A DNA stretch of 64,000 bases from Pararobbsia silviterrae (GCF_003628125.1 NZ_RBZU01000009.1:62001-126000); one strand, 5' to 3'; shown: positions 27,759 through 36,465, counted from the stretch's first letter. Notes: a model not told the origin generated them from the sequence alone. Made by a program: numbers and translations.

Positions 27759-27794
27759 AACGGGCACAATAGCCGCCAGGGCGTTGTGCCCGTT
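27759..27794. repeat. 11-bp inverted repeat before the peroxiredoxin gene
   Basis: Perfect arms AACGGGCACAA (27759-27769) and TTGTGCCCGTT (27784-27794) with a 14-base spacer, between the KAP gene stop and the peroxiredoxin ribosome-binding site. With no T-run it is more likely an operator or an mRNA hairpin than a terminator. Confidence 0.6.
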
Positions 27795-27805
27795 AGGAGA
27801 CAGGG

Positions 27806-28396
27806 ATGTCCGAGTCTTTCAAGCCGCTGTCGTCCGTGCTTCGCGCGAGCCGCGCAACGGTGGCGGCAATTGTTACAGTTGGCGCGCTCGGCGCCGCCTC
27901 GCTCGCGCACGCGGAACTCAACTCGGGTGATCCGGCGCCGGATTTCAAGGCTCAGGCGTCGATCGGCGGCAAGGTCTTTGCGTTTTCGCTCGACGAGGCG
28001 CTCAAGAAGGGCCCGGTCGTGCTCTATTTCTATCCGGCGGCCTTCACGAAGGGCTGCACGATCGAAGCCCATCTGTTCGCGGACGCCGTCGACCGGTTTC
28101 ACGACTATCACGCGACCGTCATCGGCGTCTCGCACGACGACATCGAGACGCTCAATCAATTCTCGGTCAGCGAGTGCCGGAGCAAATTCGCGGTCGCGGC
28201 GGATCCGGATCGCTCGATCATGAAAGCCTACGATGCGGCGATGCCGGAGAAACAGATGGCCAAGCGCGTGTCGTATGTCATCGAGCCGGACGGCCGCATC
28301 TGGTACTCGTATTCGAGCATGGACCCCGAGCAGCACGTGAACAACACGCTGCGCGCGCTCGATGAATACCAGAAGGAGCACGGCGGGTCGAACTAG
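27806..28396 (+). CDS. Periplasmic peroxiredoxin (AhpC/TSA, BCP-like)
   Basis: A 196-residue thiol peroxidase with an N-terminal signal sequence (cleavage after AHA, about residue 36), so it should act in the periplasm. The peroxidatic cysteine is C84 in FTKGCTIEA, matching the FTPGCTxE motif of bacterioferritin-comigratory-type peroxiredoxins. C124 is a candidate resolving cysteine. The conserved VIGVSHDD stretch and late arginine are present. TAGGAGACAGGG precedes the start. It reads in the same direction as the KAP gene, separated by an inverted repeat. Confidence 0.85.
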   Translation: MSESFKPLSSVLRASRATVAAIVTVGALGAASLAHAELNSGDPAPDFKAQASIGGKVFAFSLDEALKKGPVVLYFYPAAFTKGCTIEAHLFADAVDRFHDYHATVIGVSHDDIETLNQFSVSECRSKFAVAADPDRSIMKAYDAAMPEKQMAKRVSYVIEPDGRIWYSYSSMDPEQHVNNTLRALDEYQKEHGGSN

Positions 28397-28428
28397 CCGG
28401 CGCGCGAGTCTGCCCGAGCGCGCGAACC

Positions 28429-29856
28429 TTACGCCCGCGTGCCGCGCGCTTCGCGCGCAATCTGTGCGACGAAGTCCCACAGGCGCGGGTCGGTCGCGTA
28501 CGGCGCGTTGAAGCGGAACCACGACGAGGGCTGGTCGCCGGGTCGAAAATAGGAGCCCGGCGCGAGCCAGATCCCGTAGCGCAATGCGCGGGTCGCAATG
28601 TCGCTCGCCTGTTCGGGCTCGATCGGCAAACGCGCCCAGAGATAGAGCCCCGCTTGCGGCCGATGAAAGAGTTCGAGTCCGAGATCGTCGACGTATTGCT
28701 CGACGCGCGCGTGTGCATCCTTGAGCTTGTCGTTGACGAATTCGACATGCCGCGCATAGCGGCCCTCGACGAGCACCTTGTCGACCAGGCGCTCGGTCGT
28801 TTCCGACGACGTCAGACCCACGGCCATCTTCGTGCGCGCGAGTTCGCGCAGCACGTCGCGTTCCGCGGCGACGTATCCGCAGCGCAGCGCGGGCGTGATC
28901 GTCTTCGCGAAACTGCTGACGTAGACGACGCGCCGCAGTCCCTCCATCGCGGCCAGCATCGGCGGTCCGGCCGGCGACAGTTCGCGATGGACGTCGTCTT
29001 CGATGACCCAGAGTCCGTGCCGCTCGGCGATCTGAAGCACGCGAAACGCGGCGGCCATGTTCAGGCTCGCGCCGGTCGGATTCTGCAATACCGTGTTGAC
29101 GAACAGCGCCTTCGGCTCGTGCGTGCGCACGATGTTTTCGAGCGCATCGAGGTCGAAGCCCTGCGGCGTGCGCGGCGCGCCATGGACTTGGAGCCCCGCG
29201 AGCTTGAGGATCTGGAGCAGATTGCAATAGCAGGGATCCTCGACGACGACCGCGTCGCCAGGCCTTAGCAGCGTGCGCACGATGAGGTCGAGCGCCTGCG
29301 TCGCGCCCTGCGTGAGCAGGACGTTCGTCGCATCGACGGGCACACCGTAGCGGTCGAGCTCGGCGGCGACACGTTCGCGCAGCGGCGCGAAGCCGTACGG
29401 ATGGCCGTAGTCCGCGAGCCGTGCGGCCGGCGTGCGGCTCACGGCCCGCAGCGCGTGATGCAGCCCCGCTTCGTTGACCCACTCGTTGGGCATCCAACCG
29501 CAGCCGGCCTTGATCGGCACCGAGTGATCGGCGAAGACGTCCGAGAGCAGCCAGGTCGCATTGAGGCTCGGCGGTTCCCAGGCCGGCGCGTCGTCCCGCG
29601 CGGCCGTCGGCCGGCTGGCAACGCGATAGCCGGAGCCGCGCCGCGCCACGACGAGCCCGAGCGAGACGAGCCGGTTGTACGCTTCCGTGACGGTGAAGGT
29701 GCTCAGCGCATGGTCTTGCGCGAGGCGCCGTACCGACGGCAGGCGCGTGCCGGCCTTGAGCGCGTGCCGCTCGATCGCGTCGGAGAACGCGCGCACAAGC
29801 TGCTCGACGAGGGTCGGGGCGTTCGCGCGCTGGCGGATAAGGTCGAGTTCGATCAT
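28429..29856 (-). CDS. MocR-family regulator (GntR helix-turn-helix plus aminotransferase domain)
   Basis: A 475-residue regulator with a GntR-type winged helix (about 1-80; LVEQLVRAFSDAIERHALKAGTRLPSVRRLAQ) fused to a fold-type I aminotransferase-like domain that binds pyridoxal phosphate as a sensor. NPTGAS and the SSFAKTITPALRCGYV block carry the presumed PLP lysine (about 310). It is divergent from mmsA, and CCAATAC direct repeats lie in the shared intergenic region, so it probably controls mmsA and itself. MocR proteins respond to amino compounds (GabR to GABA with PLP). Here beta-alanine or a related amine is a reasonable but untested guess. Confidence 0.88.
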   Translation of the reverse strand: MIELDLIRQRANAPTLVEQLVRAFSDAIERHALKAGTRLPSVRRLAQDHALSTFTVTEAYNRLVSLGLVVARRGSGYRVASRPTAARDDAPAWEPPSLNATWLLSDVFADHSVPIKAGCGWMPNEWVNEAGLHHALRAVSRTPAARLADYGHPYGFAPLRERVAAELDRYGVPVDATNVLLTQGATQALDLIVRTLLRPGDAVVVEDPCYCNLLQILKLAGLQVHGAPRTPQGFDLDALENIVRTHEPKALFVNTVLQNPTGASLNMAAAFRVLQIAERHGLWVIEDDVHRELSPAGPPMLAAMEGLRRVVYVSSFAKTITPALRCGYVAAERDVLRELARTKMAVGLTSSETTERLVDKVLVEGRYARHVEFVNDKLKDAHARVEQYVDDLGLELFHRPQAGLYLWARLPIEPEQASDIATRALRYGIWLAPGSYFRPGDQPSSWFRFNAPYATDPRLWDFVAQIAREARGTRA

Positions 29857-29908
29857 GGGGAAAGCGGCGATGGCGATACCCGATCGTACGAAAGCATGCC
29901 GCTTTTTG

Positions 29909-29938
29909 CCAATACACTTTATCGATTGAGACCAATAC
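29909..29938. promoter_or_regulatory. Direct-repeat operator for the MocR regulator
   Basis: CCAATAC occurs at 29909-29915 and again at 29932-29938, 23 bp apart (about two helical turns). Both are followed by similar TTATC-ATT tails. Direct repeats of this kind between a MocR gene and its divergent target are typical of MocR binding sites. Confidence 0.6.
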
Positions 29939-30115
29939 AGTTATCAATTCAGTTCGGTAACTGACTCTGTGCGCGCCAAATTGGGCGTCGCATAGTGACG
30001 CCACTTGTGTGCAAGCACCGGCGGGGCGACTGTGCGCCTCGCCAACCCTCAACCCGATCGTCAACCCGATCGATCCCCCGATTGCGCACGATCCAGAACG
30101 TCTCGGAGACAGGCA

Positions 30116-31639
30116 ATGAGCGACACCCACGCAGGCGATACCGCGGTCCGAAACATCACGCATTTCATTGGCGGCAAGATCCAGCCCGGCACGAGCGGAC
30201 GCACGGGAGACGTTTTCAATCCGGCGACCGGCAAGGTGCAGGCGCGTGTCGCGCTTGCCTCGAAGGCCGAGGTCGCGGCGGCCGTCGCGGCGGCCCGTGC
30301 GGCGTTCCCGGCATGGGCCGACACGCCGGCGCTCAAGCGCGCGCGGATTCTGTTCAATTTCAAGGCCTTGCTCGACAAGCACGCCGAGGAGCTCGCCGAA
30401 CTCATCACGCGCGAACACGGCAAGGTGCTCAGCGACGCGCGCGGCGAGGTCACGCGCGGCATCGAAGTCGTCGAATTCGCGTGCGCGGCGCCCCAGTTGC
30501 TCAAGGGGCAGTACACCGAGCAGATCGGCGGCGGTATCGACAACTGGAGCATGCGTCAGCCGCTCGGCGTGACCGCGGGCATCACGCCGTTCAACTTCCC
30601 GATGATGGTGCCGTGCTGGATGTTCCCGATCGCGCTCGCATGCGGCAACACGTTCGTGCTCAAGCCGTCCGAGCGCGATCCGTCGTGTTCGATCCGGCTC
30701 GCGGAACTGCTCAAGGAGGCGGGGCTCCCGGACGGGGTCTTCAATGTCGTGCACGGCGACAAGGAGGCGGTCGACGCACTGCTCGATCATCCCGACGTCG
30801 CCGGGATCTCGTTCGTGGGATCGACGCCGATCGCCGAATACATCTACACGCAGGGCGCGGCGCGCGGCAAACGCGTGCAGGCGCTCGGCGGCGCGAAGAA
30901 TCATCTCGTCGTGATGCCCGACGCCGACCTCGACCAGGCCGTCGATGCGCTGATCGGCGCGGGGTACGGCTCGGCCGGTGAACGCTGCATGGCGATCTCG
31001 GTCGCGGTCGCGGTCGGACACATCGCCGACGACCTCGTGAATCGCCTCGCGCCGCGCGTGCGCGCGCTGACCGTCAAGAACGGCATGGAGCGCGACGCCG
31101 AAATGGGGCCGCTCGTGACGGGCGCGCACAAGTCGAAGGTCGAAGGCTATATCGATGCGGGCATCGGCGAGGGCGCGACACTCGTCGTCGACGGTCGCGG
31201 ACAGCGTGTCGCGGGTCATGAACAGGGCTTTTTCCTCGGCGGCACGTTGTTCGATCATGTGAAGCCCGATATGAAGATTTACCGCGAGGAGATTTTCGGA
31301 CCGGTGCTGTCGGTCGTCCGCGTGCCTGATTTCGCGTCCGCCGTCGACTTGATCAATCGGCACGAATACGGCAACGGCGTGTCGTGCTTCACATCGGATG
31401 GCGGCGTCGCGCGCGCGTTCGCGCGTCAGATCCAGGTCGGCATGGTCGGCATCAACGTGCCGATTCCCGTGCCGATGGCCTGGCATTCGTTCGGCGGCTG
31501 GAAGCGCTCGTTATTCGGCGACCACAATACGTACGGCGAAGAGGGCGTGCGCTTCTATACGCGCTACAAGAGCGTGATGCAGCGTTGGCCCGATTCGATC
31601 GCGAAGGGCGCCGAGTTCACGATGCCGGTCGCGAAGTAA
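30116..31639 (+). CDS. mmsA: CoA-acylating methylmalonate-semialdehyde dehydrogenase
   Basis: A 507-residue aldehyde dehydrogenase that converts methylmalonate semialdehyde (valine, thymine) or malonate semialdehyde (beta-alanine) to propionyl-CoA or acetyl-CoA, releasing CO2. It has the MmsA-type N terminus [45 protein letters not shown] (about 153-169) and the catalytic cysteine in [11 protein letters not shown] (about 285-295). The ATG at 30116 follows CGGAGACAGGCA. Longer upstream frames have no support. It is divergent from a MocR regulator and ends at a strong terminator, so it is a single-gene transcript. Confidence 0.9.
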   Translation: MSDTHAGDTAVRNITHFIGGKIQPGTSGRTGDVFNPATGKVQARVALASKAEVAAAVAAARAAFPAWADTPALKRARILFNFKALLDKHAEELAELITREHGKVLSDARGEVTRGIEVVEFACAAPQLLKGQYTEQIGGGIDNWSMRQPLGVTAGITPFNFPMMVPCWMFPIALACGNTFVLKPSERDPSCSIRLAELLKEAGLPDGVFNVVHGDKEAVDALLDHPDVAGISFVGSTPIAEYIYTQGAARGKRVQALGGAKNHLVVMPDADLDQAVDALIGAGYGSAGERCMAISVAVAVGHIADDLVNRLAPRVRALTVKNGMERDAEMGPLVTGAHKSKVEGYIDAGIGEGATLVVDGRGQRVAGHEQGFFLGGTLFDHVKPDMKIYREEIFGPVLSVVRVPDFASAVDLINRHEYGNGVSCFTSDGGVARAFARQIQVGMVGINVPIPVPMAWHSFGGWKRSLFGDHNTYGEEGVRFYTRYKSVMQRWPDSIAKGAEFTMPVAK

Positions 31640-31672
31640 GCCGACAGCGCCGTCGGCTTGCTTGAACGCACG

Positions 31673-31703
31673 AGCGGTTCAGACGGGTCTGAACCGCTTT
31701 TTT
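31673..31703 (+). terminator. Intrinsic terminator of mmsA
   Basis: Perfect 12-bp stem AGCGGTTCAGAC/GTCTGAACCGCT with a 2-base spacer and a run of T residues. Confidence 0.9.
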
Positions 31704-31841
31704 GTTTGGACGGCGATCGTCGCCGCGGCGGATCGCCGCGCAGGATTTAGGGCATTCAGCGGGGGCGCATGGATTTCAGGCGCGAGGAGCGAGGCGGCCC
31801 GAATTCAGCGCGCAGAAGCGGACGAGCGGATTTCGGCGGGG

Positions 31842-31869
31842 CAAAAAGAAAGCCCGCGAATCGCGGGCT
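31842..31869 (-). terminator. Minus-strand intrinsic terminator with no recognised gene
   Basis: Read on the minus strand, AGCCCGCG-ATT-CGCGGGCT is followed by TTCTTTTT. It would end a leftward transcript starting somewhere in 31870-32120. No coding gene is recognised there, so an unannotated small RNA is possible. The 512-bp gap 31640-32151 otherwise shows only the mmsA terminator and the structured element described next. Confidence 0.7.
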
Positions 31870-31883
31870 CAAATGCCATTCTT

Positions 31884-31934
31884 CGTCCCCGCGACGGATA
31901 GGACCCGCAGGGGCGAGCAGCCATGGTGGGGGCG
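31884..31934. ncRNA. Rod-like structured element of unknown type
   Basis: Arms 31884-31897 (CGTCCCCGCGACGG) and 31921-31934 (CCATGGTGGGGGCG) pair over 14 positions with two mismatches and G-U pairs. They enclose GGACCCGCAGGGGCGAGCAG. The plus-strand apical AGCAGCC recalls the signal-recognition-particle RNA, but the conserved GGAA-type tetraloop context is missing, and the adjacent terminator points to the minus strand. I list it only as a structured region. Confidence 0.25.
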
Positions 31935-32151
31935 CGCGACGCGCTTGGCAAGCGTTGGTTCGGCGCGTGGGCCGTGACGCCACGCGGCGCGCGCAAGGGC
32001 TTGACAAGGCAGGGCCGGAGCGACCTTGCGCCGTCTGGTGACGAACGGAAAATTGCGGGTCGGCGCACGTTTTTGCAATGAAGGTCGCAAGACCGGTAAA
32101 ATCCCCCGTTGATCCCACGGAAGCTGGTCCGTGGCGCGCCCGAAGGAATCC

Positions 32152-33339
32152 ATGAAATTTATTGCCCATCGCCTTACGCTGAACGTTGCAGTGCTTGCCG
32201 CCCTCGCAGGTCTGGCCGCCGGGTGCAGCGCTCCGGACCCGCACGCAATCGAGTACAAGAGCTCCGAGAAGCCGAAGACGCCGAATCTCGCGGCGCCGCC
32301 CGATCTGACCGCGCAGGTCGCCGATCAGCGGCTCGCCGCGCCGACGAGCGGCGAAGCGTCGCTGAGTTCGCTGACGCAGACCGAGAAGACCGCGCCGAAA
32401 ACAACGGATACGGTGCTGCCGTCGCTGCCGGGCGTGCACCTGCAGCGCGACGGCAACGAGCGCTGGCTCGTCGTCGACGGCCAGGACGCCAAGCAGCTCT
32501 GGCCGCAGCTCCGCAAGTTCTGGCAGCAGCAGGGCTTCCTGCTTGCCGTCGAGTCGCGCAAGTCCGGCGTGATGGAAACGGACTGGAACGAGAAGCGGCC
32601 GAGCATCGATGCGGGCTTCGTGCGTAATTTCATCGGCAAGAGCCTCGACAGCGCGTATACGGCCGCGAGCCGCTACAAATACCGCACGCGCCTCGAAGCG
32701 GGTCCGGACGGTTCCACGTATGTCTTCATCAGCGAGCGCGGTCTGACCGAGCAGATGACGGGGCAGAACAACGAAAATCGCGAGTGGGCTGCCGCGCCGA
32801 ACGATCCGACGCTCGAAGTCGAATATCTGCGCCGTCTGATGACGGAACTCTCATACAACAAGACGAGCGGGCAGCCGATCGCCGACGACGCCGATGCGGC
32901 ATCGGGCGTCGCCGCGTCGGGGGCGGCATCGGCTTCCGCGCCTGCAGCGGCTTCCGCGGCGCACAACACGAACGAGGCCGACGCGGGCGCCGACACGAAA
33001 CTCACCGAAATCAATATGGCGTCGTCCTATGACCGCGCGTGGCTGGCGGTCGGGGTCGCACTTGATCGCGCGAGCTTCACGGTCGACGACAAGGACCGCA
33101 CGAAGGGGCTGTATTTCATCCGCTACGTCGATCCGAACGACCACACGTCCGACGAACAAGGCTTCTGGAGCCAACTGTTCCATGGTCACAAGGACAAGGA
33201 AGCCAAGCAGTATCGTCTCAACGTGCGCGCGCTGACCGAAAGCACGACGCGCGTGGCGATCGTCGACGAAAGCGGCAAGGTGGTGACGACGCCGCAAGCG
33301 CAGCACATCGTCGGGCTTTTGAGCACGGAGATGCACTAA
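32152..33339 (+). CDS. bamC: Outer-membrane assembly lipoprotein BamC
   Basis: A 395-residue lipoprotein of the BAM complex, which inserts beta-barrel proteins into the outer membrane. The lipobox LAAGC places the lipidated cysteine at residue 25. The mature region begins SAPDPHAIEYKSSEKPKTPNLAAPPDLT, the extended segment that contacts BamD. Two helix-grip domains follow (about 100-215 and 285-395), separated by an Ala/Ser linker (about 250-285). The start at ATG 32152 follows CGAAGGAATC. In many relatives dapA precedes bamC, but here it does not. Confidence 0.9.
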   Translation: MKFIAHRLTLNVAVLAALAGLAAGCSAPDPHAIEYKSSEKPKTPNLAAPPDLTAQVADQRLAAPTSGEASLSSLTQTEKTAPKTTDTVLPSLPGVHLQRDGNERWLVVDGQDAKQLWPQLRKFWQQQGFLLAVESRKSGVMETDWNEKRPSIDAGFVRNFIGKSLDSAYTAASRYKYRTRLEAGPDGSTYVFISERGLTEQMTGQNNENREWAAAPNDPTLEVEYLRRLMTELSYNKTSGQPIADDADAASGVAASGAASASAPAAASAAHNTNEADAGADTKLTEINMASSYDRAWLAVGVALDRASFTVDDKDRTKGLYFIRYVDPNDHTSDEQGFWSQLFHGHKDKEAKQYRLNVRALTESTTRVAIVDESGKVVTTPQAQHIVGLLSTEMH

Positions 33340-33424
33340 TCTGTCCTATGCTGGATGTATCGGGGACGTGCGCGGTCGCGCGCGTCTTCGATGGGTCCGG
33401 CACCGCGGTTCCGCTGATCGATCA

Positions 33425-33447
33425 AGCCGGCTTATGCCGGCTTTTTT
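33425..33447 (+). terminator. Intrinsic terminator of bamC
   Basis: Stem AGCCGGC/GCCGGCT with loop TTAT followed by six T residues, 86 bp after the bamC stop. Confidence 0.9.
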
Positions 33448-33575
33448 GTTTTCCGGGTGCCTGAATGCATCGGGTTGCGAGCGACGCGGGCCGCCGTGCT
33501 GCCATGCCGTTGTGATTGGGCCGCAGCAGGGTCGTTCCTCAGTGCGCGGCGGCGCAAAGTGTGGGATGGTGGAAT

Positions 33576-33604
33576 CAACGGCATGGATGAACCGCATGCC
33601 GTTG
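33576..33604. repeat. 10-bp inverted repeat in an intergenic gap
   Basis: CAACGGCATG (33576-33585) and CATGCCGTTG (33595-33604) form a perfect hairpin with a 9-base loop. The same decamer CATGCCGTTG also occurs at 33503-33512. They lie in the 306-bp gap 33448-33753, where I see no gene. Confidence 0.6.
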
Positions 33605-33753
33605 CGTATCAGACGACATCCGCAGGCGGGCCCGAAGCTTGCTGGTGTTTTGAATCAAGGACGTGTCGGACGCGGTGGCGATAGGCAATTCGGCAATCGG
33701 CGATCCGACACGGGAGTGGATAGGCTGTCAGGACCATGGGGGACGGGCACACA

Positions 33754-33957
33754 ATGAATACGTACGCGCACCACGCTGCTCAAGCGATCAAGTCCCTTTT
33801 CAAGCACGCGTTCGGCCGATGCGCCGGCGCTCTGCGCGCGTTGCGGCCCCAGCGTCGCCGCGTGATCGAAATCGAATACCGACGCCGGCCCGAGGCGGGC
33901 ACGCGGCGCTCGGCAGTCATCCATATCGACGCACGCGGGCGTCGACAGCGTTCCTGA
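33754..33957 (+). CDS. Small basic hypothetical protein
   Basis: A possible 67-residue protein, rich in Arg and His (MNTYAHHAAQAIKSLFKHAF...), with no domain I recognise. ATG 33754 has a weak GGGGGACGGG upstream. An earlier in-frame ATG at 33736 exists. Similar Arg-rich open frames arise by chance in GC-rich DNA, so this is a weak call. It precedes a better-supported small membrane protein. Confidence 0.3.
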   Translation: MNTYAHHAAQAIKSLFKHAFGRCAGALRALRPQRRRVIEIEYRRRPEAGTRRSAVIHIDARGRRQRS

Positions 33958-34073
33958 GGGGCAGGAACGACGATCGGCGGGCGAGCCCGTGCCGGACGCG
34001 TATCCGGCCGGTGCGGCGGCATCGTCCGGCGAATCCGATCAGAACAAGAATCGACCGCGCGGGAGGCTTCATC

Positions 34074-34217
34074 ATGTTCGACTTGATACCGTATTGGATG
34101 TGGGCGTTTATCGTGTTTCTGGCCGCGCTCGTGTTTATCGTGGCGCATGCGCTCACGGAGCCGCATGACGACTGCGATCCGCCCGAGCTGCACGCGGCGC
34201 GACGCCATCGACATTAG
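34074..34217 (+). CDS. Small membrane protein, 47 residues
   Basis: A 47-residue protein with one membrane helix (LIPYWMWAFIVFLAALVFIVAHAL, about residues 4-27 with breaks) and an acidic/His-rich tail (TEPHDDCDPPELHAARRHRH). GGGAGG lies 7 bases before the ATG, so it is probably real. Its stop codon overlaps the convergent trehalase stop by four bases. Function unknown. Confidence 0.6.
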   Translation: MFDLIPYWMWAFIVFLAALVFIVAHALTEPHDDCDPPELHAARRHRH

Positions 34218-35896
34218 TGCGTGAGACGCGGGTCCGGCCCGCGCGTATGCGTCGAGGCGATCTCCGGATACGCCGCGAGCATCGCGCGAAGCACGCCCGC
34301 GCTCCATCCGACGCCGTGCACGACGCTCGGCGCGCCCGTTTCGGCCGACAGTTCGTTTGCGATCAGCGCCGCATTGCGGCTCGGATCGACGACGTCGTAT
34401 CGCTCCGATAAGCGGCCGGTCTGCGCGTACGTGTCGAGGCTCGTCTGGACCCATCGTTTCGCGATCGTGCGGGCGAGGTCGGCGAAATGGTATTGGTTGA
34501 AGCCGGTCACGGCCATCCATTGAATCGGCGCCCAGCCATACGGTGCATCCCAGCTCCACGGGCTTCGGATCGTCGTCGTCATGACGCCGCCTTTCGCGAG
34601 CAAGGCATCGCGCACCGTCTGCGCGACCGCGGCGGCCTGCGAAGGCGTCGCCGTGCGCAGGAACAGCGGGTACACCGTCGCTGCCGTCAGGATGTGCGTC
34701 AGTTTGCCGCTGGTCCAATCGAGATCGGCGAACGCGTCGATTTTCGGATCCCACATCAAGCGTTCGATCGCGGCCTTGCGTTGCGCGGCGCGCAGCAGCA
34801 GGTTCTCGGCATGCGCACGGTCGCCGGTTTCGCGATAGCCGCGCGCCAGCGTGACTTCCAGGTGATAGAGCAAGGCATTGAGGTCGACCGGCACCAGCGA
34901 GGTCGTGCGTAGCGTCGCGACGTGCTGACCGTCGGCGACCCAACGCGAACTCAGGGCCCATCCGCTCTCGTCGGCGGCGCGCAGATTGCGAAAGAGGCTT
35001 TCCGCGCGCTTGCCGAACGGCGAGCCGGCATGCGAGGCGAGCAGGAGATCCGATCGGTACGACGTGTCGCGCGGCGCGGCGCGATCGTCCCAGTACCGGT
35101 TGAGCACGGTGCCGTCGGACAGGCGGATCGCGCGCCGCCAGGCGGTGTCGCTGGGCAGTTGCGAGGCGCCGTCCATCCAGTACGCATACTCGCGTTCGAG
35201 TGCGGGCCGATAGCGGACATAGGCCGCCGGCCCTTCATGGCGCGCGACGAGATCGACCATCAGCGAGAAGAACGGCGGGCCCGAGTGACTGAGGTCGTAG
35301 GTCCGATTGCTCGCGGGCATATAGCCGAAGCGGTCGATCAGCGCGGCGATGTCGTCGATCTGATCGTCGACTTGGGCTCGGCGTCCGTCGGCGTCGAGCC
35401 CAAGCATCACGAAGTACGACTCCCAGTAGCGCACGTCGTCGAAGCGAGGACTTGGCGCGAGGTAGGGACGCGGGACGGCGATCCATGAGGCATCGGGCGA
35501 ACTTGGGAGATCCGCGGGACGCGCGAGTTCGGTCCAGAGCGCATCGATGTGATCGTCGATCGCGATGCGCGGATCGGCCGGCGCGGGGGGGCGTGCACGA
35601 CGCGGCGGCAGGAAATGCTCGAAGACAAACGATCCGAGATTGAAGCCGCGCTGCGACTTCATGCGCTCGAAGCCGCTGACGATTCGATCCGGCGTGCCGA
35701 CGGGCGCCATGTCGGCAAACGTCCGTTCGTCGGAGAAGAGACGCGCGTTCTGAACGGCGGCGAACAACGGTCCGTAGAGAACCGAAGGCGGTGGGGGCGG
35801 GGTCGAGGTCGAAGGTTCGGACGATGCATGCGTCGTGCAGCAGACGACGAGCAACAACGGGCATAGCAGGGCGCGTGCAGACAACGGCCGAATCAT
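34214..35896 (-). CDS. treA: Periplasmic trehalase
   Basis: A 560-residue family 37 glycoside hydrolase that splits trehalose into two glucoses in the periplasm. The signal region MIRPLSARALLCPLLLVVCCTTHASS ends near residue 25. Family motifs are PRFDDVRYWESYFVMLGL (about 155-172, trehalase signature 1) and WSWDAPYGWAPIQW (about 452-465, signature 2). The catalytic acid is expected in the conserved GWALSSRW-type region and the base near the C terminus. Longer in-frame starts to 35974 exist, but ATG 35896 has GGAAGGGACC and gives the cleanest signal peptide. Single gene. Confidence 0.85.
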   Translation of the reverse strand: MIRPLSARALLCPLLLVVCCTTHASSEPSTSTPPPPPSVLYGPLFAAVQNARLFSDERTFADMAPVGTPDRIVSGFERMKSQRGFNLGSFVFEHFLPPRRARPPAPADPRIAIDDHIDALWTELARPADLPSSPDASWIAVPRPYLAPSPRFDDVRYWESYFVMLGLDADGRRAQVDDQIDDIAALIDRFGYMPASNRTYDLSHSGPPFFSLMVDLVARHEGPAAYVRYRPALEREYAYWMDGASQLPSDTAWRRAIRLSDGTVLNRYWDDRAAPRDTSYRSDLLLASHAGSPFGKRAESLFRNLRAADESGWALSSRWVADGQHVATLRTTSLVPVDLNALLYHLEVTLARGYRETGDRAHAENLLLRAAQRKAAIERLMWDPKIDAFADLDWTSGKLTHILTAATVYPLFLRTATPSQAAAVAQTVRDALLAKGGVMTTTIRSPWSWDAPYGWAPIQWMAVTGFNQYHFADLARTIAKRWVQTSLDTYAQTGRLSERYDVVDPSRNAALIANELSAETGAPSVVHGVGWSAGVLRAMLAAYPEIASTHTRGPDPRLTH

Positions 35897-36141
35897 GGTC
35901 CCTTCCGTGGATGGCATGGGCCGATTGTACAGGCCGTCGCGTCGCGGCTCTCTGCATGTGCGGCCGCGTGTCACGTAACGTTACGGCGCATGTGCGCTGG
36001 ACATCGCACTGAACAAACGTTCGAATGAGATCAGGCTACGTTCTGCAGAGCGAAGCAATCGCGCGATCGAAATCCGTGTGCGCCCGATGGGGACTGCCGC
36101 TGTCGCGGATCGTATCCGTCTCGCGTACAGATATGCGCGGA

Positions 36142-36157
36142 TGGCATGGCTGTTGCG
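36142..36157 (+). promoter_or_regulatory. Sigma-54 promoter of a candidate small RNA
   Basis: TGGCATGGCTGTTGCG matches the RpoN consensus (GG and GC 10 bases apart, TTGC intact). The predicted start is near 36168. A strong intrinsic terminator ends the region at 36355 with no open reading frame between. The 569-bp gap 35897-36465 holds nothing else I recognise. Confidence 0.6.
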
Positions 36158-36164
36158 TAAATAG

Positions 36165-36355
36165 GGACGCGGTCCGGAGTCTGGCATAGCCGCGAAGATG
36201 CCGAATTCGCATGGCGATGGACTGGCCGACACGACACGTCCCGGGGTTCCACGCGTGATCGTCTTCGCGATCGGCAGGATTTGAATTGGCCCCGTCGCCT
36301 TTCCTCGTAGGGCGGCGGTTTGAACCCGCACTTGGATCAAGTGCGGGTTTTTTTT
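36165..36355 (+). ncRNA. Candidate sigma-54-dependent small RNA
   Basis: About 190 nt between a sigma-54 promoter and a perfect terminator. No coding potential is seen. The 5' end GGGACG (36164-36169) can pair with CGTCCC (36237-36242). GATCG/CGATC forms a second hairpin near 36256-36271. The terminator hairpin closes the 3' end with a U-run suited to Hfq binding. Expression is not shown by sequence alone. Confidence 0.5.
36323..36355 (+). terminator. Strong intrinsic terminator of the candidate small RNA
   Basis: Stem CCCGCACTTG/CAAGTGCGGG with a 3-base loop, followed by eight T residues. No coding gene upstream on this strand uses it. Confidence 0.92.
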
Positions 36356-36465
36356 CGCGCGTTGACCGTGCGCGGCGACGCGCGATCCGGGACGTGAGGC
36401 CTGGAGCGCTAGACCGGGAACGTGAGACCGCAGCCGTACGATGCTGGACGTACGGCATGCGGCGA

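Noticed and set aside
31884-31934. Signal recognition particle RNA
   Set aside because: AGCAGCC and the rod shape fit, but the conserved apical GGAA-type tetraloop stem does not, and the nearby terminator is on the opposite strand.
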